From Candidatus Coatesiibacteriota bacterium (GTDB taxonomy: Bacteria > RBG-13-66-14): DNA of 6,749 nt. The stretch covers positions 1 to 6,749 of the forward strand of contig DAOVLG010000095.1 of the NCBI GenBank assembly GCA_030631385.1, written 5' to 3'. A model generated the notes under the pieces. The model was not told where the DNA came from. It worked only from the letters and a program-made list of their open reading frames with translations, and ran no database searches. Positions within the stretch are counted from its first letter, which is position 1, and each line of letters starts with the position of its first letter. The position numbers and the translations under genes are program-made. This document shows positions 1-4,786 of this stretch, piece by piece.

Positions 1-20
1 AATATCTTCCGCTTTTCCAT
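1..20 (-). CDS. Possible first codons of the next gene (partial)
   Basis: A minus-strand ATG at 20-18 opens a frame reading M-E-K-R-K-I before the window ends. It lies about 30 nt downstream of a good promoter-like sequence (52-80) and directly follows mreBCD. In many bacteria mreD is followed by mrdA (penicillin-binding protein 2), whose N-terminus is a short basic stretch before a membrane anchor, so that identity is possible. Six codons cannot prove it. No strong Shine-Dalgarno sequence is visible before the ATG. Confidence 0.3.
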
Positions 21-51
21 CCAACCACGTCCGATCTATTCCGAAGAACCC

Positions 52-80
52 ATTCTATCGGTAATTGTCTGACAGGGCAA
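52..80 (-). promoter_or_regulatory. Sigma-70-like promoter downstream of mreD
   Basis: On the minus strand a TTGCCC box (75-80) is separated by exactly 17 nt from TAGAAT (52-57). The -10 matches TATAAT at 5 of 6 positions and the -35 carries the key TTG. It sits between the mreD stop and the possible start at position 20, so the following gene may have its own promoter in addition to read-through from mre. This is a motif match only. Confidence 0.5.
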
Positions 81-89
81 GCCGAGGGC

Positions 90-563
90 TCAGGCCTCGT
101 AGGAGGGCTTCAACCAGCGGTCAAAGAGAGCGAAGAGCGGCAGGCCAAGGACGAGGGTGATGAGGACCTGACCGGCCATTTCCCAGCCGCCGGAGGGCCC
201 CGGCGTGCGCGAGAGTAGGGCGATCAGCCAGAGAAGGCCGCGGTGAAAAAAACCGGCGCCCACAACCATAAACAGGCGCACCGGGGCGCTGCGCCGGTAA
301 ACCAACCCGCGCAGGGTGAAGACCAAGAGTGAAACGACGGCGAAACTCAGGGCGTTCGCCCCTAAAAGCCCCCAACCGGTAAGGTCAATCAAAAAGCCGG
401 TGAGCCAGGCGGTCAATACCGCCCAAGTCGGTTTCTTAACCGCCAAGGCAAGGTAAACAACCGCCAGCAGAACCAGGTCGGGGCGGAAGAGCTCCCATCC
501 ACCGAAGAGCCCGAACCCCAACCGGTCCAGCACCAGCGCCGCCAGTGGGACGAGGTATATCAT
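90..563 (-). CDS. mreD: Rod shape-determining protein MreD
   Basis: MreD is the small polytopic membrane protein of the cell-elongation complex, working with MreB and MreC to position peptidoglycan synthesis along the side wall. The 157-residue product matches the family's usual length of about 160-180. It is almost wholly hydrophobic, with some five or six membrane segments (roughly residues 2-22, 29-42, 46-66, 68-86, 95-118, 129-147). Family signatures visible are an R-P-D-L-V-L-L stretch (27-33) at the head of the second segment and a G-F-L-I-D-L..G..L-L-G-A stretch (56-69). The ATG overlaps the mreC stop in an ATGA, and no separate Shine-Dalgarno is apparent, so translation is probably coupled to mreC. 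Primary sequence is poorly conserved in this family; position after mreC supports the call strongly. Confidence 0.93.
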   Translation of the reverse strand: MIYLVPLAALVLDRLGFGLFGGWELFRPDLVLLAVVYLALAVKKPTWAVLTAWLTGFLIDLTGWGLLGANALSFAVVSLLVFTLRGLVYRRSAPVRLFMVVGAGFFHRGLLWLIALLSRTPGPSGGWEMAGQVLITLVLGLPLFALFDRWLKPSYEA

Positions 564-1309
564 CGGAGAATCAGGTGGGCGAAACCGGCCCCCTCGATAC
601 CCGCGACGGGCTCCAGCCCACAGGTCAGTTCCAGGGCGCCGGGTTCCCAGTTCACCTCATCCACACGCCCCACTCCGATACCCGGGGGCAGGTTACCGAG
701 ACCGCTGGTCACCACCAGCTCGCCCTTTTCGGGCAGCACGTCCGCCGCCAGGTAATCTATCCGGAGCTCGCCCCGCCGGGAGACCAACACCCCGGTGCGG
801 CGGGTTCTCGCCAACCGCACCCCCAGCCTGAGACGGGGATCGCCCAGCAGCACCAACTCGGCCGAATCCCCGGCCACCCGGCCCACCAACCCGACCAGCC
901 AGCCATCCACCAGGACGGCCTGCCCCTCCCGGACCCCCCGGGTCTCCCCGGCGGCCAGGGCCGGCGGCGCGGAGGGGACCACCTCAACCGTCAGGAGGCG
1001 CCAGGGGCTCCGCAGACACAGTCCGAGGGCCTCGCGCAGACGGAGGTTCTCCGCCGTGGTGTCCCTCAAGCACTGTTGGTATAGGAAAAACTCAGCCTCC
1101 CGGGAGGCCGCCTCGAGACGCTCCCCCTCCCCGGAGATGAAACCGGACCAGCGTTCACCCAGAAGGGCCAGCTCGGTTCTCGCCCCCGCCAGCTCATCGC
1201 GCAGCCGGACCAGGGGTTTAAAACCGGAAAGATCGGCCCAGATCACGACGGCGGTCAGGACGGCGACGGGCGCGATCAGGTAGGGCAGAAACCGTCTCTC
1301 GTCGGTCAT
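560..1309 (-). CDS. mreC: Rod shape-determining protein MreC
   Basis: MreC is a membrane-anchored periplasmic or extracellular scaffold that links the cytoplasmic MreB filaments to wall synthases. At 249 residues it is shorter than the E. coli (367) and B. subtilis (290) proteins. The layout is typical: a short cytoplasmic N-terminus, one membrane helix at about 8-26, a charged heptad-like stretch at about 33-97 that would form the dimerising coiled coil, then a beta-rich domain from about 104 to the end. The beta domain holds the family motifs G-L-V-G-R-V (140-145), L-L-G-D-P-R (154-159) and V-T-S-G-L-G (200-205) followed by P-P-G-I-G-V-G-R-V (208-216). The C-terminus stops just after the second beta subdomain with no extra tail, which accounts for the short length. 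The start ATG overlaps the mreB stop (ATGA), with an AAGGG about 12 nt upstream. Confidence 0.95.
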   Translation of the reverse strand: MTDERRFLPYLIAPVAVLTAVVIWADLSGFKPLVRLRDELAGARTELALLGERWSGFISGEGERLEAASREAEFFLYQQCLRDTTAENLRLREALGLCLRSPWRLLTVEVVPSAPPALAAGETRGVREGQAVLVDGWLVGLVGRVAGDSAELVLLGDPRLRLGVRLARTRRTGVLVSRRGELRIDYLAADVLPEKGELVVTSGLGNLPPGIGVGRVDEVNWEPGALELTCGLEPVAGIEGAGFAHLILR

Positions 1310-2346
1310 CGAAAAGAGCCCTTCCCGCCGATGATCACCCTGTGGAACTCCTCGGGGTTCTCCAACACCTTCCCCGCCCCGGCGACGACGGTGGTGAGGG
1401 GGTTGTCCACCAGATGGATGTTCACCTCGGTCTCCTTGTGCAAAAGTCTGTCCAAGCCGCGCAGCATGGAACCGCCGCCGGTCATGTATATTCCTCGGTC
1501 CACGATATCGGCGGCCAGCTCGGGTGGGGTCCGTTCGAGGGTCTGGTGCACCGCGCGCAGGATGGCGCCCACCGGCTCGCCGAGCGCCTCCCGAATCTCC
1601 ATCGAGGTGACCGAGAGTATGCGGGGAATCCCCTCGACGATGTCCCGTCCCCGGACGTCCATCGTCTCCTTGGTATCCAGGGGGAAGGCGCTGCCGACCT
1701 GCAGCTTGATACGCTCGGCGGTCTGCTCGCCGACGAGGAGATTGTAGGTTTTGCGCAGGTACTTATCTATGGCCGCGTCCATCTCGTCGCCGCCGACGCG
1801 GATGCTGGTGTTGGTGACTATCCCCGAGAGGGAGATGACCGCCATCTCGGTGGTGCCGCCGCCGACGTCAATGATCACGTTGCCCACCGGCTCGTGCACG
1901 GGCAGCCCCGCGCCCACCGCCGCCGCCATCGGTTCGTAGATCATCATCACCTCTCGCGCCCCGGCGTGCAAAGCCGAGTCGCGCACCGCTCTCTTCTCCA
2001 CCTCGGTGATGCCACTGGGAACGCAGACCAGGACCCGAGGATGAACGAAGAAGCGACGTCCGTGGCTCTTGGTGATGAAGTACTTCAGCATCCGCTCGGT
2101 TACCTCGAAATCGGCGATAACACCGTCGCTCATCGGGCGCAGGGCTTGGATCGTCTCCGGGGTCCGCCCGAGCATGATCTTAGCCTCGATGCCCACCTTC
2201 ACTATGGCGCCGGTGTCCCGTAGTATGGCGACCACCGTGGGTTCGTCAACGACCACGCCCTTACCCTTCAGGTAGACCAGGGTGTTGGCCGTTCCAAGGT
2301 CTATAGCCAGGTCCCGGCTGAAGAGGCTTATGTAGGGTCTGAACAA
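1306..2346 (-). CDS. mreB: Rod shape-determining protein MreB (bacterial actin)
   Basis: MreB is the actin-like ATPase that forms membrane-bound filaments and guides lateral wall synthesis. The 346-residue length is normal. Actin-fold motifs are intact: phosphate-1 loop D-L-G-T-A-N-T (16-22), R-P-M-S-D-G-V-I-A-D-F (70-80), I-Y-E-P-M-A-A-A-V-G-A-G (136-147) with the catalytic-type Glu138, phosphate-2 loop D-V-G-G-G-T-T-E (160-167), and the adenosine motif T-G-G-G-S-M-L-R-G-L (289-298). The start is a TTG, supported by a GGAG (2355-2358) 8 nt upstream and by the N-terminus M-F-R-P-Y-I-S-L-F-S ahead of D-L-A-I-D-L, which fits the usual MreB start including the short hydrophobic membrane-binding segment. 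It is the first gene of mreBCD, preceded by about 170 nt of intergenic DNA and the tRNA-Arg terminator. Confidence 0.98.
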   Translation of the reverse strand: MFRPYISLFSRDLAIDLGTANTLVYLKGKGVVVDEPTVVAILRDTGAIVKVGIEAKIMLGRTPETIQALRPMSDGVIADFEVTERMLKYFITKSHGRRFFVHPRVLVCVPSGITEVEKRAVRDSALHAGAREVMMIYEPMAAAVGAGLPVHEPVGNVIIDVGGGTTEMAVISLSGIVTNTSIRVGGDEMDAAIDKYLRKTYNLLVGEQTAERIKLQVGSAFPLDTKETMDVRGRDIVEGIPRILSVTSMEIREALGEPVGAILRAVHQTLERTPPELAADIVDRGIYMTGGGSMLRGLDRLLHKETEVNIHLVDNPLTTVVAGAGKVLENPEEFHRVIIGGKGSFR

Positions 2347-2516
2347 ATCGCTGACTCCGGTAGAAGGATGGGTTGACGGACAAGGTTGATACTCAAGCCC
2401 TCTTCGCGGTAAAAAGGGCCGCCCGGCTCAGTGTAACGCCAGATCGGCGACGTAACGGGAAGCGCGGACTACAATCGTCTCTATTCTACAATATTCCACG
2501 CCTCAAAACGTGAATG
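2347..2516 (-). other. mreB upstream region, promoter unclear
   Basis: This gap between the tRNA-Arg terminator and mreB should hold the mreBCD promoter. A minus-strand TAGAAT at 2483-2488 is a fair -10, but no TTGACA-like box lies 16-18 nt upstream (the 17-nt position reads ACGTTT). The ribosome-binding GGAG is at 2355-2358. I see no riboswitch-like structure or long palindrome. Confidence 0.4.
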
Positions 2517-2541
2517 AAAACCGGACCCGATCCGGGTCCGG
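2517..2541 (-). terminator. Intrinsic terminator after tRNA-Arg
   Basis: A perfect 8-bp GC-rich stem, CCGGACCC pairing with GGGTCCGG (2521-2528 with 2534-2541), closes a 5-nt loop. On the minus strand it is followed directly by TTTTC. It starts 8 nt beyond the encoded CCA of tRNA-Arg, so it would end the tRNA transcript and insulate mreB. Confidence 0.85.
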
Positions 2542-2549
2542 TAGACAGG

Positions 2550-2626
<77 letters not shown>

Positions 2627-2659
2627 CTTCAACCCCCCAACTCCCTCAGTCTTGAGGGG
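2627..2659 (-). repeat. C-rich hairpin element, copy 1 (tRNA-Arg leader)
   Basis: This 33-nt element directly abuts the 5' end of tRNA-Arg and matches the element beside tRNA-Ser(TGA) (3974-4006) at 31 of 33 positions. It contains the stem CCCTCA/TGAGGG (2643-2648 with 2653-2658) around a 4-nt loop. In the minus-strand transcript it would be a 5' leader hairpin, followed by a G-rich linker and then the mature tRNA. Confidence 0.7.
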
Positions 2660-2800
2660 ACAGCCTCGCAGGGAAGATTTTTTCTTTATTTCTTAGATTG
2701 TTCTCCGCGTGCGACGCGCCTGTACGTTCCGCCGGCTTCTCAACCCCGGTTTGCCCCCAAGTCTTGAAGGGAAACTCCATAAAATCGGGGGTAGTGTATG

Positions 2801-2893
2801 GCGTTTGCCGGGGGGGATTTGAACCCCCGGAGCGTTGGTAGCGCTCACCGGTTCGGTAATCGGGAGCCATAAACCAGACTCGGCCACCCCCAT
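2801..2893 (-). pseudogene. Degenerate type II tRNA-like sequence
   Basis: Read on the minus strand, this has the spacing of a tRNA-Ser/Leu: G-T-G-G-C-C-G-A-G at the D-arm entry, a GCC..GGC D-stem, a 17-nt anticodon-arm slot, a long variable arm (GAGCG, 7-nt loop, CGCTC) and a clean T-arm (GGGGG, TTCAAAT, CCCCC). Other parts are decayed. The acceptor halves (ATGGGGG and CCGGCAA) pair at only 4 of 7 positions. The anticodon stem CCCGA/ACCGG has two mismatches. No CCA follows at the right place, although GCCA occurs 2 nt off register at 2799-2802. By position the anticodon would be ACC, which does not fit Ser or Leu. A pseudogene is most likely; a functional odd tRNA or non-translational tRNA-like RNA is not excluded. 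Confidence 0.6.
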
Positions 2894-2943
2894 AATCAAC
2901 ACACTTCAACCAAAGGCAGAGAGGTCGAGATTAACATCAGGCG

Positions 2944-2998
2944 TTCGCTCGCGGGAGGTGATTATCAAAGCGGAACTGGGATGCAACGCCCAGCGTTG
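2944..2998. repeat. tRNA-Ser-associated repeat, unit 1
   Basis: The unit starts with a head resembling T-C-G-C-T-C-G-C-G-G-G-A (2945-2956) and ends in a perfect hairpin, CAACGC pairing with GCGTTG around a 3-nt loop (2984-2998). The hairpin ends one base before the encoded CCA of tRNA-Ser(GCT), so it would be the immediate 3' trailer hairpin of that tRNA. Head and tail recur in the same order at 3478-3548, 3579-3652, 3713-3783 and 3814-3884. Confidence 0.7.
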
Positions 2999-2999
2999 G

Positions 3000-3092
3000 T
3001 GGCGGAGAGGGCGGGATTCGAACCCGCGGAGCGCCTATTAAGCACTCAATCGCTTAGCAGGCGATCACCTTCGGCCTCTCGGTCACCTCTCC
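3000..3092 (-). tRNA. tRNA-Ser (anticodon GCT)
   Basis: This is a complete 93-nt type II tRNA with CCA encoded (3000-3002). Acceptor GGAGAGG pairs perfectly with CCTCTCC and the discriminator is G. The anticodon stem is ATCGC/GCGAT with loop C-T-G-C-T-A-A, giving GCT (3056-3058), which reads AGC and AGU. A long variable arm precedes the T-arm GCGGG..CCCGC with loop TTCGAAT. A consensus extended -10 lies about 45 nt upstream, and a repeat hairpin follows immediately after the CCA. Confidence 0.98.
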
Positions 3093-3138
3093 GGTCCGCC
3101 CGGAGGCCTTCTCGGGGTGGGGCCAACCATGCTGGGGG

Positions 3139-3147
3139 ATTATACCA
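3139..3147 (-). promoter_or_regulatory. Extended -10 promoter of tRNA-Ser(GCT)
   Basis: The minus strand reads TGG-TATAAT, a perfect consensus -10 (3139-3144) with the TGn extension (3145-3147). No good -35 is visible at 16-18 nt, as is common for extended -10 promoters. A start near 3132 would give a leader of about 40 nt before the tRNA 5' end at 3092. Confidence 0.75.
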
Positions 3148-3293
3148 AATTACGGACCATGCATTCATCCGGACAAAAAGACAGGCGATCCGACTCGGTA
3201 ATCAGACCCATAGCGCCAGAGGCGCAACCCGTCTTGTTCTTTACCGGTTGAATATTCCAGGATAAGACATTCCTAAAAGTCGCCATTCTTCGT

Positions 3294-3444
3294 AGGGGCG
3301 GCCGTCCCCTTGATCACATTCACAAGGGGGCTTTTCCCTCGCCCCTCTGGGGAGGGGCAGTCGCCCACGGGTCAGTGAGGGGCAACCGTTACTCGGACGG
3401 GCGATGTAGAGCGGCCCTTCAACGGGCCGCCGGCAATGCCCGGC
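3294..3444. repeat. Cluster of small GC-rich hairpins
   Basis: Four hairpins occur within 150 nt: CCCCTTG/CAAGGGG (3306-3312 with 3323-3329), GCCCCTC/GAGGGGC (3341-3347 with 3352-3358), GCGGCCC/GGGCCGC (3411-3417 with 3424-3430) and GCCGG/CCGGC (3429-3433 with 3440-3444). All stems are perfect, 5-7 bp long, and no reading frame crosses them convincingly. The style is that of short intergenic palindromic repeats. The first is followed by CTTTTC on the plus strand, but no plus-strand gene is present for it to terminate. Confidence 0.55.
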
Positions 3445-3477
3445 GTTTTGAACAAAGTTACAGATGTATGACTGGTT

Positions 3478-3548
3478 CCACTCGCGGAGATAACCCATCG
3501 AATACAAACAATCATCTTCGCTGAGCTTGGGTGCAACGCCCAGCGTTG
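3478..3548. repeat. tRNA-Ser-associated repeat, unit 2 (diverged)
   Basis: The head C-C-A-C-T-C-G-C-G-G-A (3478-3488) leads to the same end hairpin, CAACGC-CCA-GCGTTG (3534-3548), identical to that of unit 1. The preceding 3450-3478 resembles the corresponding part of the 101-bp repeat (a TGAACAAAG stretch and ATGTAT), so this is an older, diverged relative of that unit. A tRNA-Ser 3' fragment follows, as in unit 1. Confidence 0.55.
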
Positions 3549-3568
3549 CTGGTGGAGAGGGCGGGATA
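3549..3568 (-). pseudogene. Copied 3' fragment of tRNA-Ser
   Basis: Directly after the unit 2 hairpin comes a short match to the 3' end of tRNA-Ser(GCT): a run containing GGAGAGGGCGGGAT (3555-3568), identical to 3004-3017, which covers the 3' acceptor strand and T-stem. The CCA region is altered by small changes and the match ends before the T-loop. This is a tRNA remnant carried along with the repeat, not a working gene. Confidence 0.6.
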
Positions 3569-3578
3569 ACCGCACGGG

Positions 3579-3652
3579 TTCGCTCGCGGGAAGTGATTAT
3601 CAAATTGAGAAAAGTCCTCTTCACGGAGCAGGGGTGCAGCGCCCTGCGCTGC
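3579..3652. repeat. tRNA-Ser-associated repeat, unit 3
   Basis: The head (3580-3591) and following GTGATTATCAAA (3594-3605) match unit 1 (2958-2969) closely. The tail hairpin is GCAGCGC-CCT-GCGCTGC (3636-3652), a perfect 7-bp stem. Relative to unit 1 it carries A-to-G on one arm and the matching T-to-C on the other, so pairing is preserved by a compensatory change. Confidence 0.65.
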
Positions 3653-3659
3653 CGCGGGA

Positions 3660-3881
3660 CTGGGATGCAACGCGCTGCGCTTTAAACAAGGTTTTCAAAT
3701 GTATAACAAGTTACGCTCGCGGAAACCAGCCCTCGACTGCTACCAATTTACCTCGCGGGACTGCGATGCAACGCGCTGCGCTTTAAACAAGGTTTTCAAA
3801 TGTATAACAAGTTACGCTCGCGGAAACCAGCCCTCGACTGCTACCAATTTACCTCGCGGAACTGCGATCCAACGCGCTGCG
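3660..3881. repeat. 101-bp tandem direct repeat (2.2 copies)
   Basis: Copies run 3660-3760 and 3761-3861, with a third partial copy from 3862 to 3881 that merges into the hairpin beside tRNA-Ser(TGA). The two full copies differ at only two positions (4 and 101), so the duplication is recent or homogenised. Each unit contains the family head A-C-G-C-T-C-G-C-G-G-A (3713-3723, 3814-3824) and the tail CAACGC-GCT-GCG. The tail's 3' arm is imperfect in the first two copies and perfect (GCGTTG) in the last, at 3870-3884. Confidence 0.92.
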
Positions 3882-3885
3882 TTGG

Positions 3886-3974
3886 TGGCGGAGGGCACAG
3901 GATTCGAACCTGTATGGGCCGTGAGGCCCGGCGGATTTCAAATCCGCTGCCTTACCAGTTAGGACTAGCCCTCC
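3886..3974 (-). tRNA. tRNA-Ser (anticodon TGA)
   Basis: This is a complete 89-nt type II tRNA with CCA encoded (3886-3888). Acceptor GGAGGGC pairs perfectly with GCCCTCC and the discriminator is G. The anticodon stem is GCGGA/TCCGC with loop T-T-T-G-A-A-A, giving TGA (3938-3940), which reads UCA and by wobble other UCN codons. The variable arm is GGGCC/GGCCC and the T-arm ACAGG/CCTGT. Its D-stem starts G-T-C rather than the usual G-C-C, needing one G-U pair. It is followed on its 3' side by the repeat hairpin (3870-3884) and preceded by a TATAAT box and the C-rich leader element. Confidence 0.97.
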
Positions 3975-4006
3975 TTCAACCCCCCAACCCCCTCAATCTT
4001 GAGGGG
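3974..4006 (-). repeat. C-rich hairpin element, copy 2 (tRNA-Ser leader)
   Basis: Its first base coincides with the 5' base of tRNA-Ser(TGA). It matches copy 1 at 31 of 33 positions and contains the perfect stem CCCCTCA/TGAGGGG (3989-3995 with 4000-4006) around a 4-nt loop. One of the two differences lies in the loop and the other at the base of the stem. It lies between the candidate promoter and the tRNA, so it would be transcribed as a leader hairpin. Confidence 0.7.
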
Positions 4007-4027
4007 CAATTCCGCGGGGAGGGATTG

Positions 4028-4058
4028 ATTATAGTTCGCAAGCAACCGCCGCGAGCAA
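4028..4058 (-). promoter_or_regulatory. Candidate promoter of tRNA-Ser(TGA)
   Basis: A perfect TATAAT lies at 4028-4033 on the minus strand. The best upstream box is TTGCTC (4053-4058) at a long 19-nt spacing, so the -35 is weak. Initiation near 4021 would give a leader of about 45 nt containing the C-rich hairpin. Confidence 0.55.
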
Positions 4059-4086
4059 ACGACTGTTTACAAACCCCGCCTTATAT

Positions 4087-4113
4087 CCCCCCATCTCCCC
4101 AATCCTGGGGGGC
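4087..4113. repeat. C-rich hairpin element, copy 3 (diverged)
   Basis: This resembles copies 1 and 2 (C-run, C-rich middle, CAATC, then a G-run) but is not next to a tRNA. Its stem is CCCCA/TGGGG (4097-4101 with 4106-4110) around a 4-nt loop, so the arms have changed together compared with CCCCTCA/TGAGGGG. It lies upstream of the candidate tRNA-Ser(TGA) promoter. Confidence 0.45.
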
Positions 4114-4348
4114 ACGTATGCGAGGTTACCACTAAATGAGCAGAAGATACAACTCCGTACTCGATGCGGTGCATCCATCAGTTCAGATCCCCCGTCCGGG
4201 GCCAACCCCTCAAGGCGTATCATGAGCTTTTTTTGGAGCCTTCACCGTGCGGAACAGCGCAGTGAAGTGTAGAGCAGACCCCGGTCCCCAACCAACAAGG
4301 CCCCCTCTTTGCGGAGGGGGTCAAAGCAGAGCTAACGCGGCCGCCTTC
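4114..4348. other. Intergenic DNA downstream of rplQ
   Basis: I see no protein or RNA gene here. Besides the terminator-like hairpin at 4301-4320 there is a short stem CCCCG/CGGGG (4190-4194 with 4197-4201) and a T-rich run at 4228-4234. Nothing else is recognisable. Confidence 0.5.
4301..4320 (-). terminator. Possible terminator of the alpha operon
   Basis: A perfect 7-bp stem, CCCCCTC pairing with GAGGGGG (4301-4307 with 4314-4320), around a 6-nt loop begins about 28 nt past the rplQ stop. On the minus strand it is followed by CCTTGTTGG, not a clean U-run, so intrinsic termination would be weak; RNA end protection or Rho involvement are alternatives. Confidence 0.45.
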
Positions 4349-4759
4349 CTACTCGGTGATCTTCTTCTTGAGCTTGATCACGCGGGGCTTGGCGAAGTCC
4401 TTCCCCATCTCGCACAGCTCGACGTAACTAACCGGTGCGCCGTCGCCCCGGCGGTATCCCCGGGGGATGATGCGGACGAATCCGCCGGTGCGCTCGTCGT
4501 AGCGTGGGAGGACGACATCGAAGAACTTCTTGACGACCTTCCTGTCCCCCAGTTTGGCGAATACGGCGCGCCGGGCAGAAGTGTCAGCCGAGCGGGCCTT
4601 GGCAAACAGGCTGTCGGCGTACCGCTTGAGCGCCTTGGCCTTTGTGTGGGTCGTCTCGACGCGCTCGTGACGTACGAGGGAGCGGCAGAGGTTTCTGAGG
4701 AGCGCCCGCCGGTGGCTGGTGGTGCGGTTCAGCTTAAAGCCGCTTTTTCTGTGTCGCAT
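4349..4759 (-). CDS. rplQ: 50S ribosomal protein L17
   Basis: L17 is a large-subunit protein near the peptide exit tunnel. The 136-residue product shows the family pattern throughout: M-R-H-R-K-S-G at the N-terminus, N-R-T-T-S-H-R-R-A-L-L-R-N-L (11-24), E-T-T-H-T-K-A-K (35-42), then a P-R-Y..R-T-G-G-F-V-R-I stretch and the R-R-G-D-G-A-P motif. A lysine-rich tail makes it slightly longer than E. coli L17 (127). The ATG has GAGG about 6-7 nt upstream and lies 27 nt after rpoA, its usual neighbour. It is the last gene of the operon here; a GC-rich hairpin follows. Confidence 0.98.
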   Translation of the reverse strand: MRHRKSGFKLNRTTSHRRALLRNLCRSLVRHERVETTHTKAKALKRYADSLFAKARSADTSARRAVFAKLGDRKVVKKFFDVVLPRYDERTGGFVRIIPRGYRRGDGAPVSYVELCEMGKDFAKPRVIKLKKKITE

Positions 4760-4786
4760 GGCAGACCTCTAACCCTACTCGCCCAG

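Larger units (their letters stand above)
3093..3885. other. Gene-free repeat region between the serine tRNAs
   Basis: Nearly 800 nt separate the two serine tRNAs and contain no credible protein gene; the short open frames run through repeats or tRNA antisense. It holds the tRNA-Ser(GCT) promoter (3139-3147), a cluster of GC-rich hairpins (3294-3444), several copies of the tRNA-Ser-associated repeat, a copied tRNA 3' fragment (about 3549-3568) and a 101-bp tandem duplication. A stretch at about 3184-3222 resembles the anticodon/D-arm part of the tRNA-like sequence at 2844-2880 (shared TCGGTAATC and CCATA), suggesting further tRNA debris. Confidence 0.75.

Noticed and set aside
1342..2223. 293-codon plus-strand frame over mreB, and similar frames over mreC and rpsD
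   Set aside because: They are antisense shadows of well-identified genes, with low-complexity His/Asp/Gly-rich translations.
3000..3566. attL/attR pair of an integrated element
   Set aside because: A tRNA 3' fragment is duplicated, but the enclosed 550 nt contains no integrase or other gene and the duplication includes the neighbouring repeat. Repeat-driven duplication is the simpler reading.
3660..3884. CRISPR-like array
   Set aside because: The 101-bp units are identical throughout, with no repeat/variable-spacer alternation, only 2.2 copies and no cas genes.
3886..3974. Selenocysteine tRNA reading of the second serine tRNA
   Set aside because: The anticodon loop T-T-T-G-A-A-A gives TGA (reads UCA), not TCA. 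The 7-bp acceptor and 5-bp T-stem are those of ordinary tRNA-Ser.
3699..4135. Two short plus-strand frames with a shared N-terminus
   Set aside because: Their shared part is just the 101-bp tandem repeat translated twice, and they continue through tRNA-Ser(TGA) antisense. No ribosome binding site supports them.
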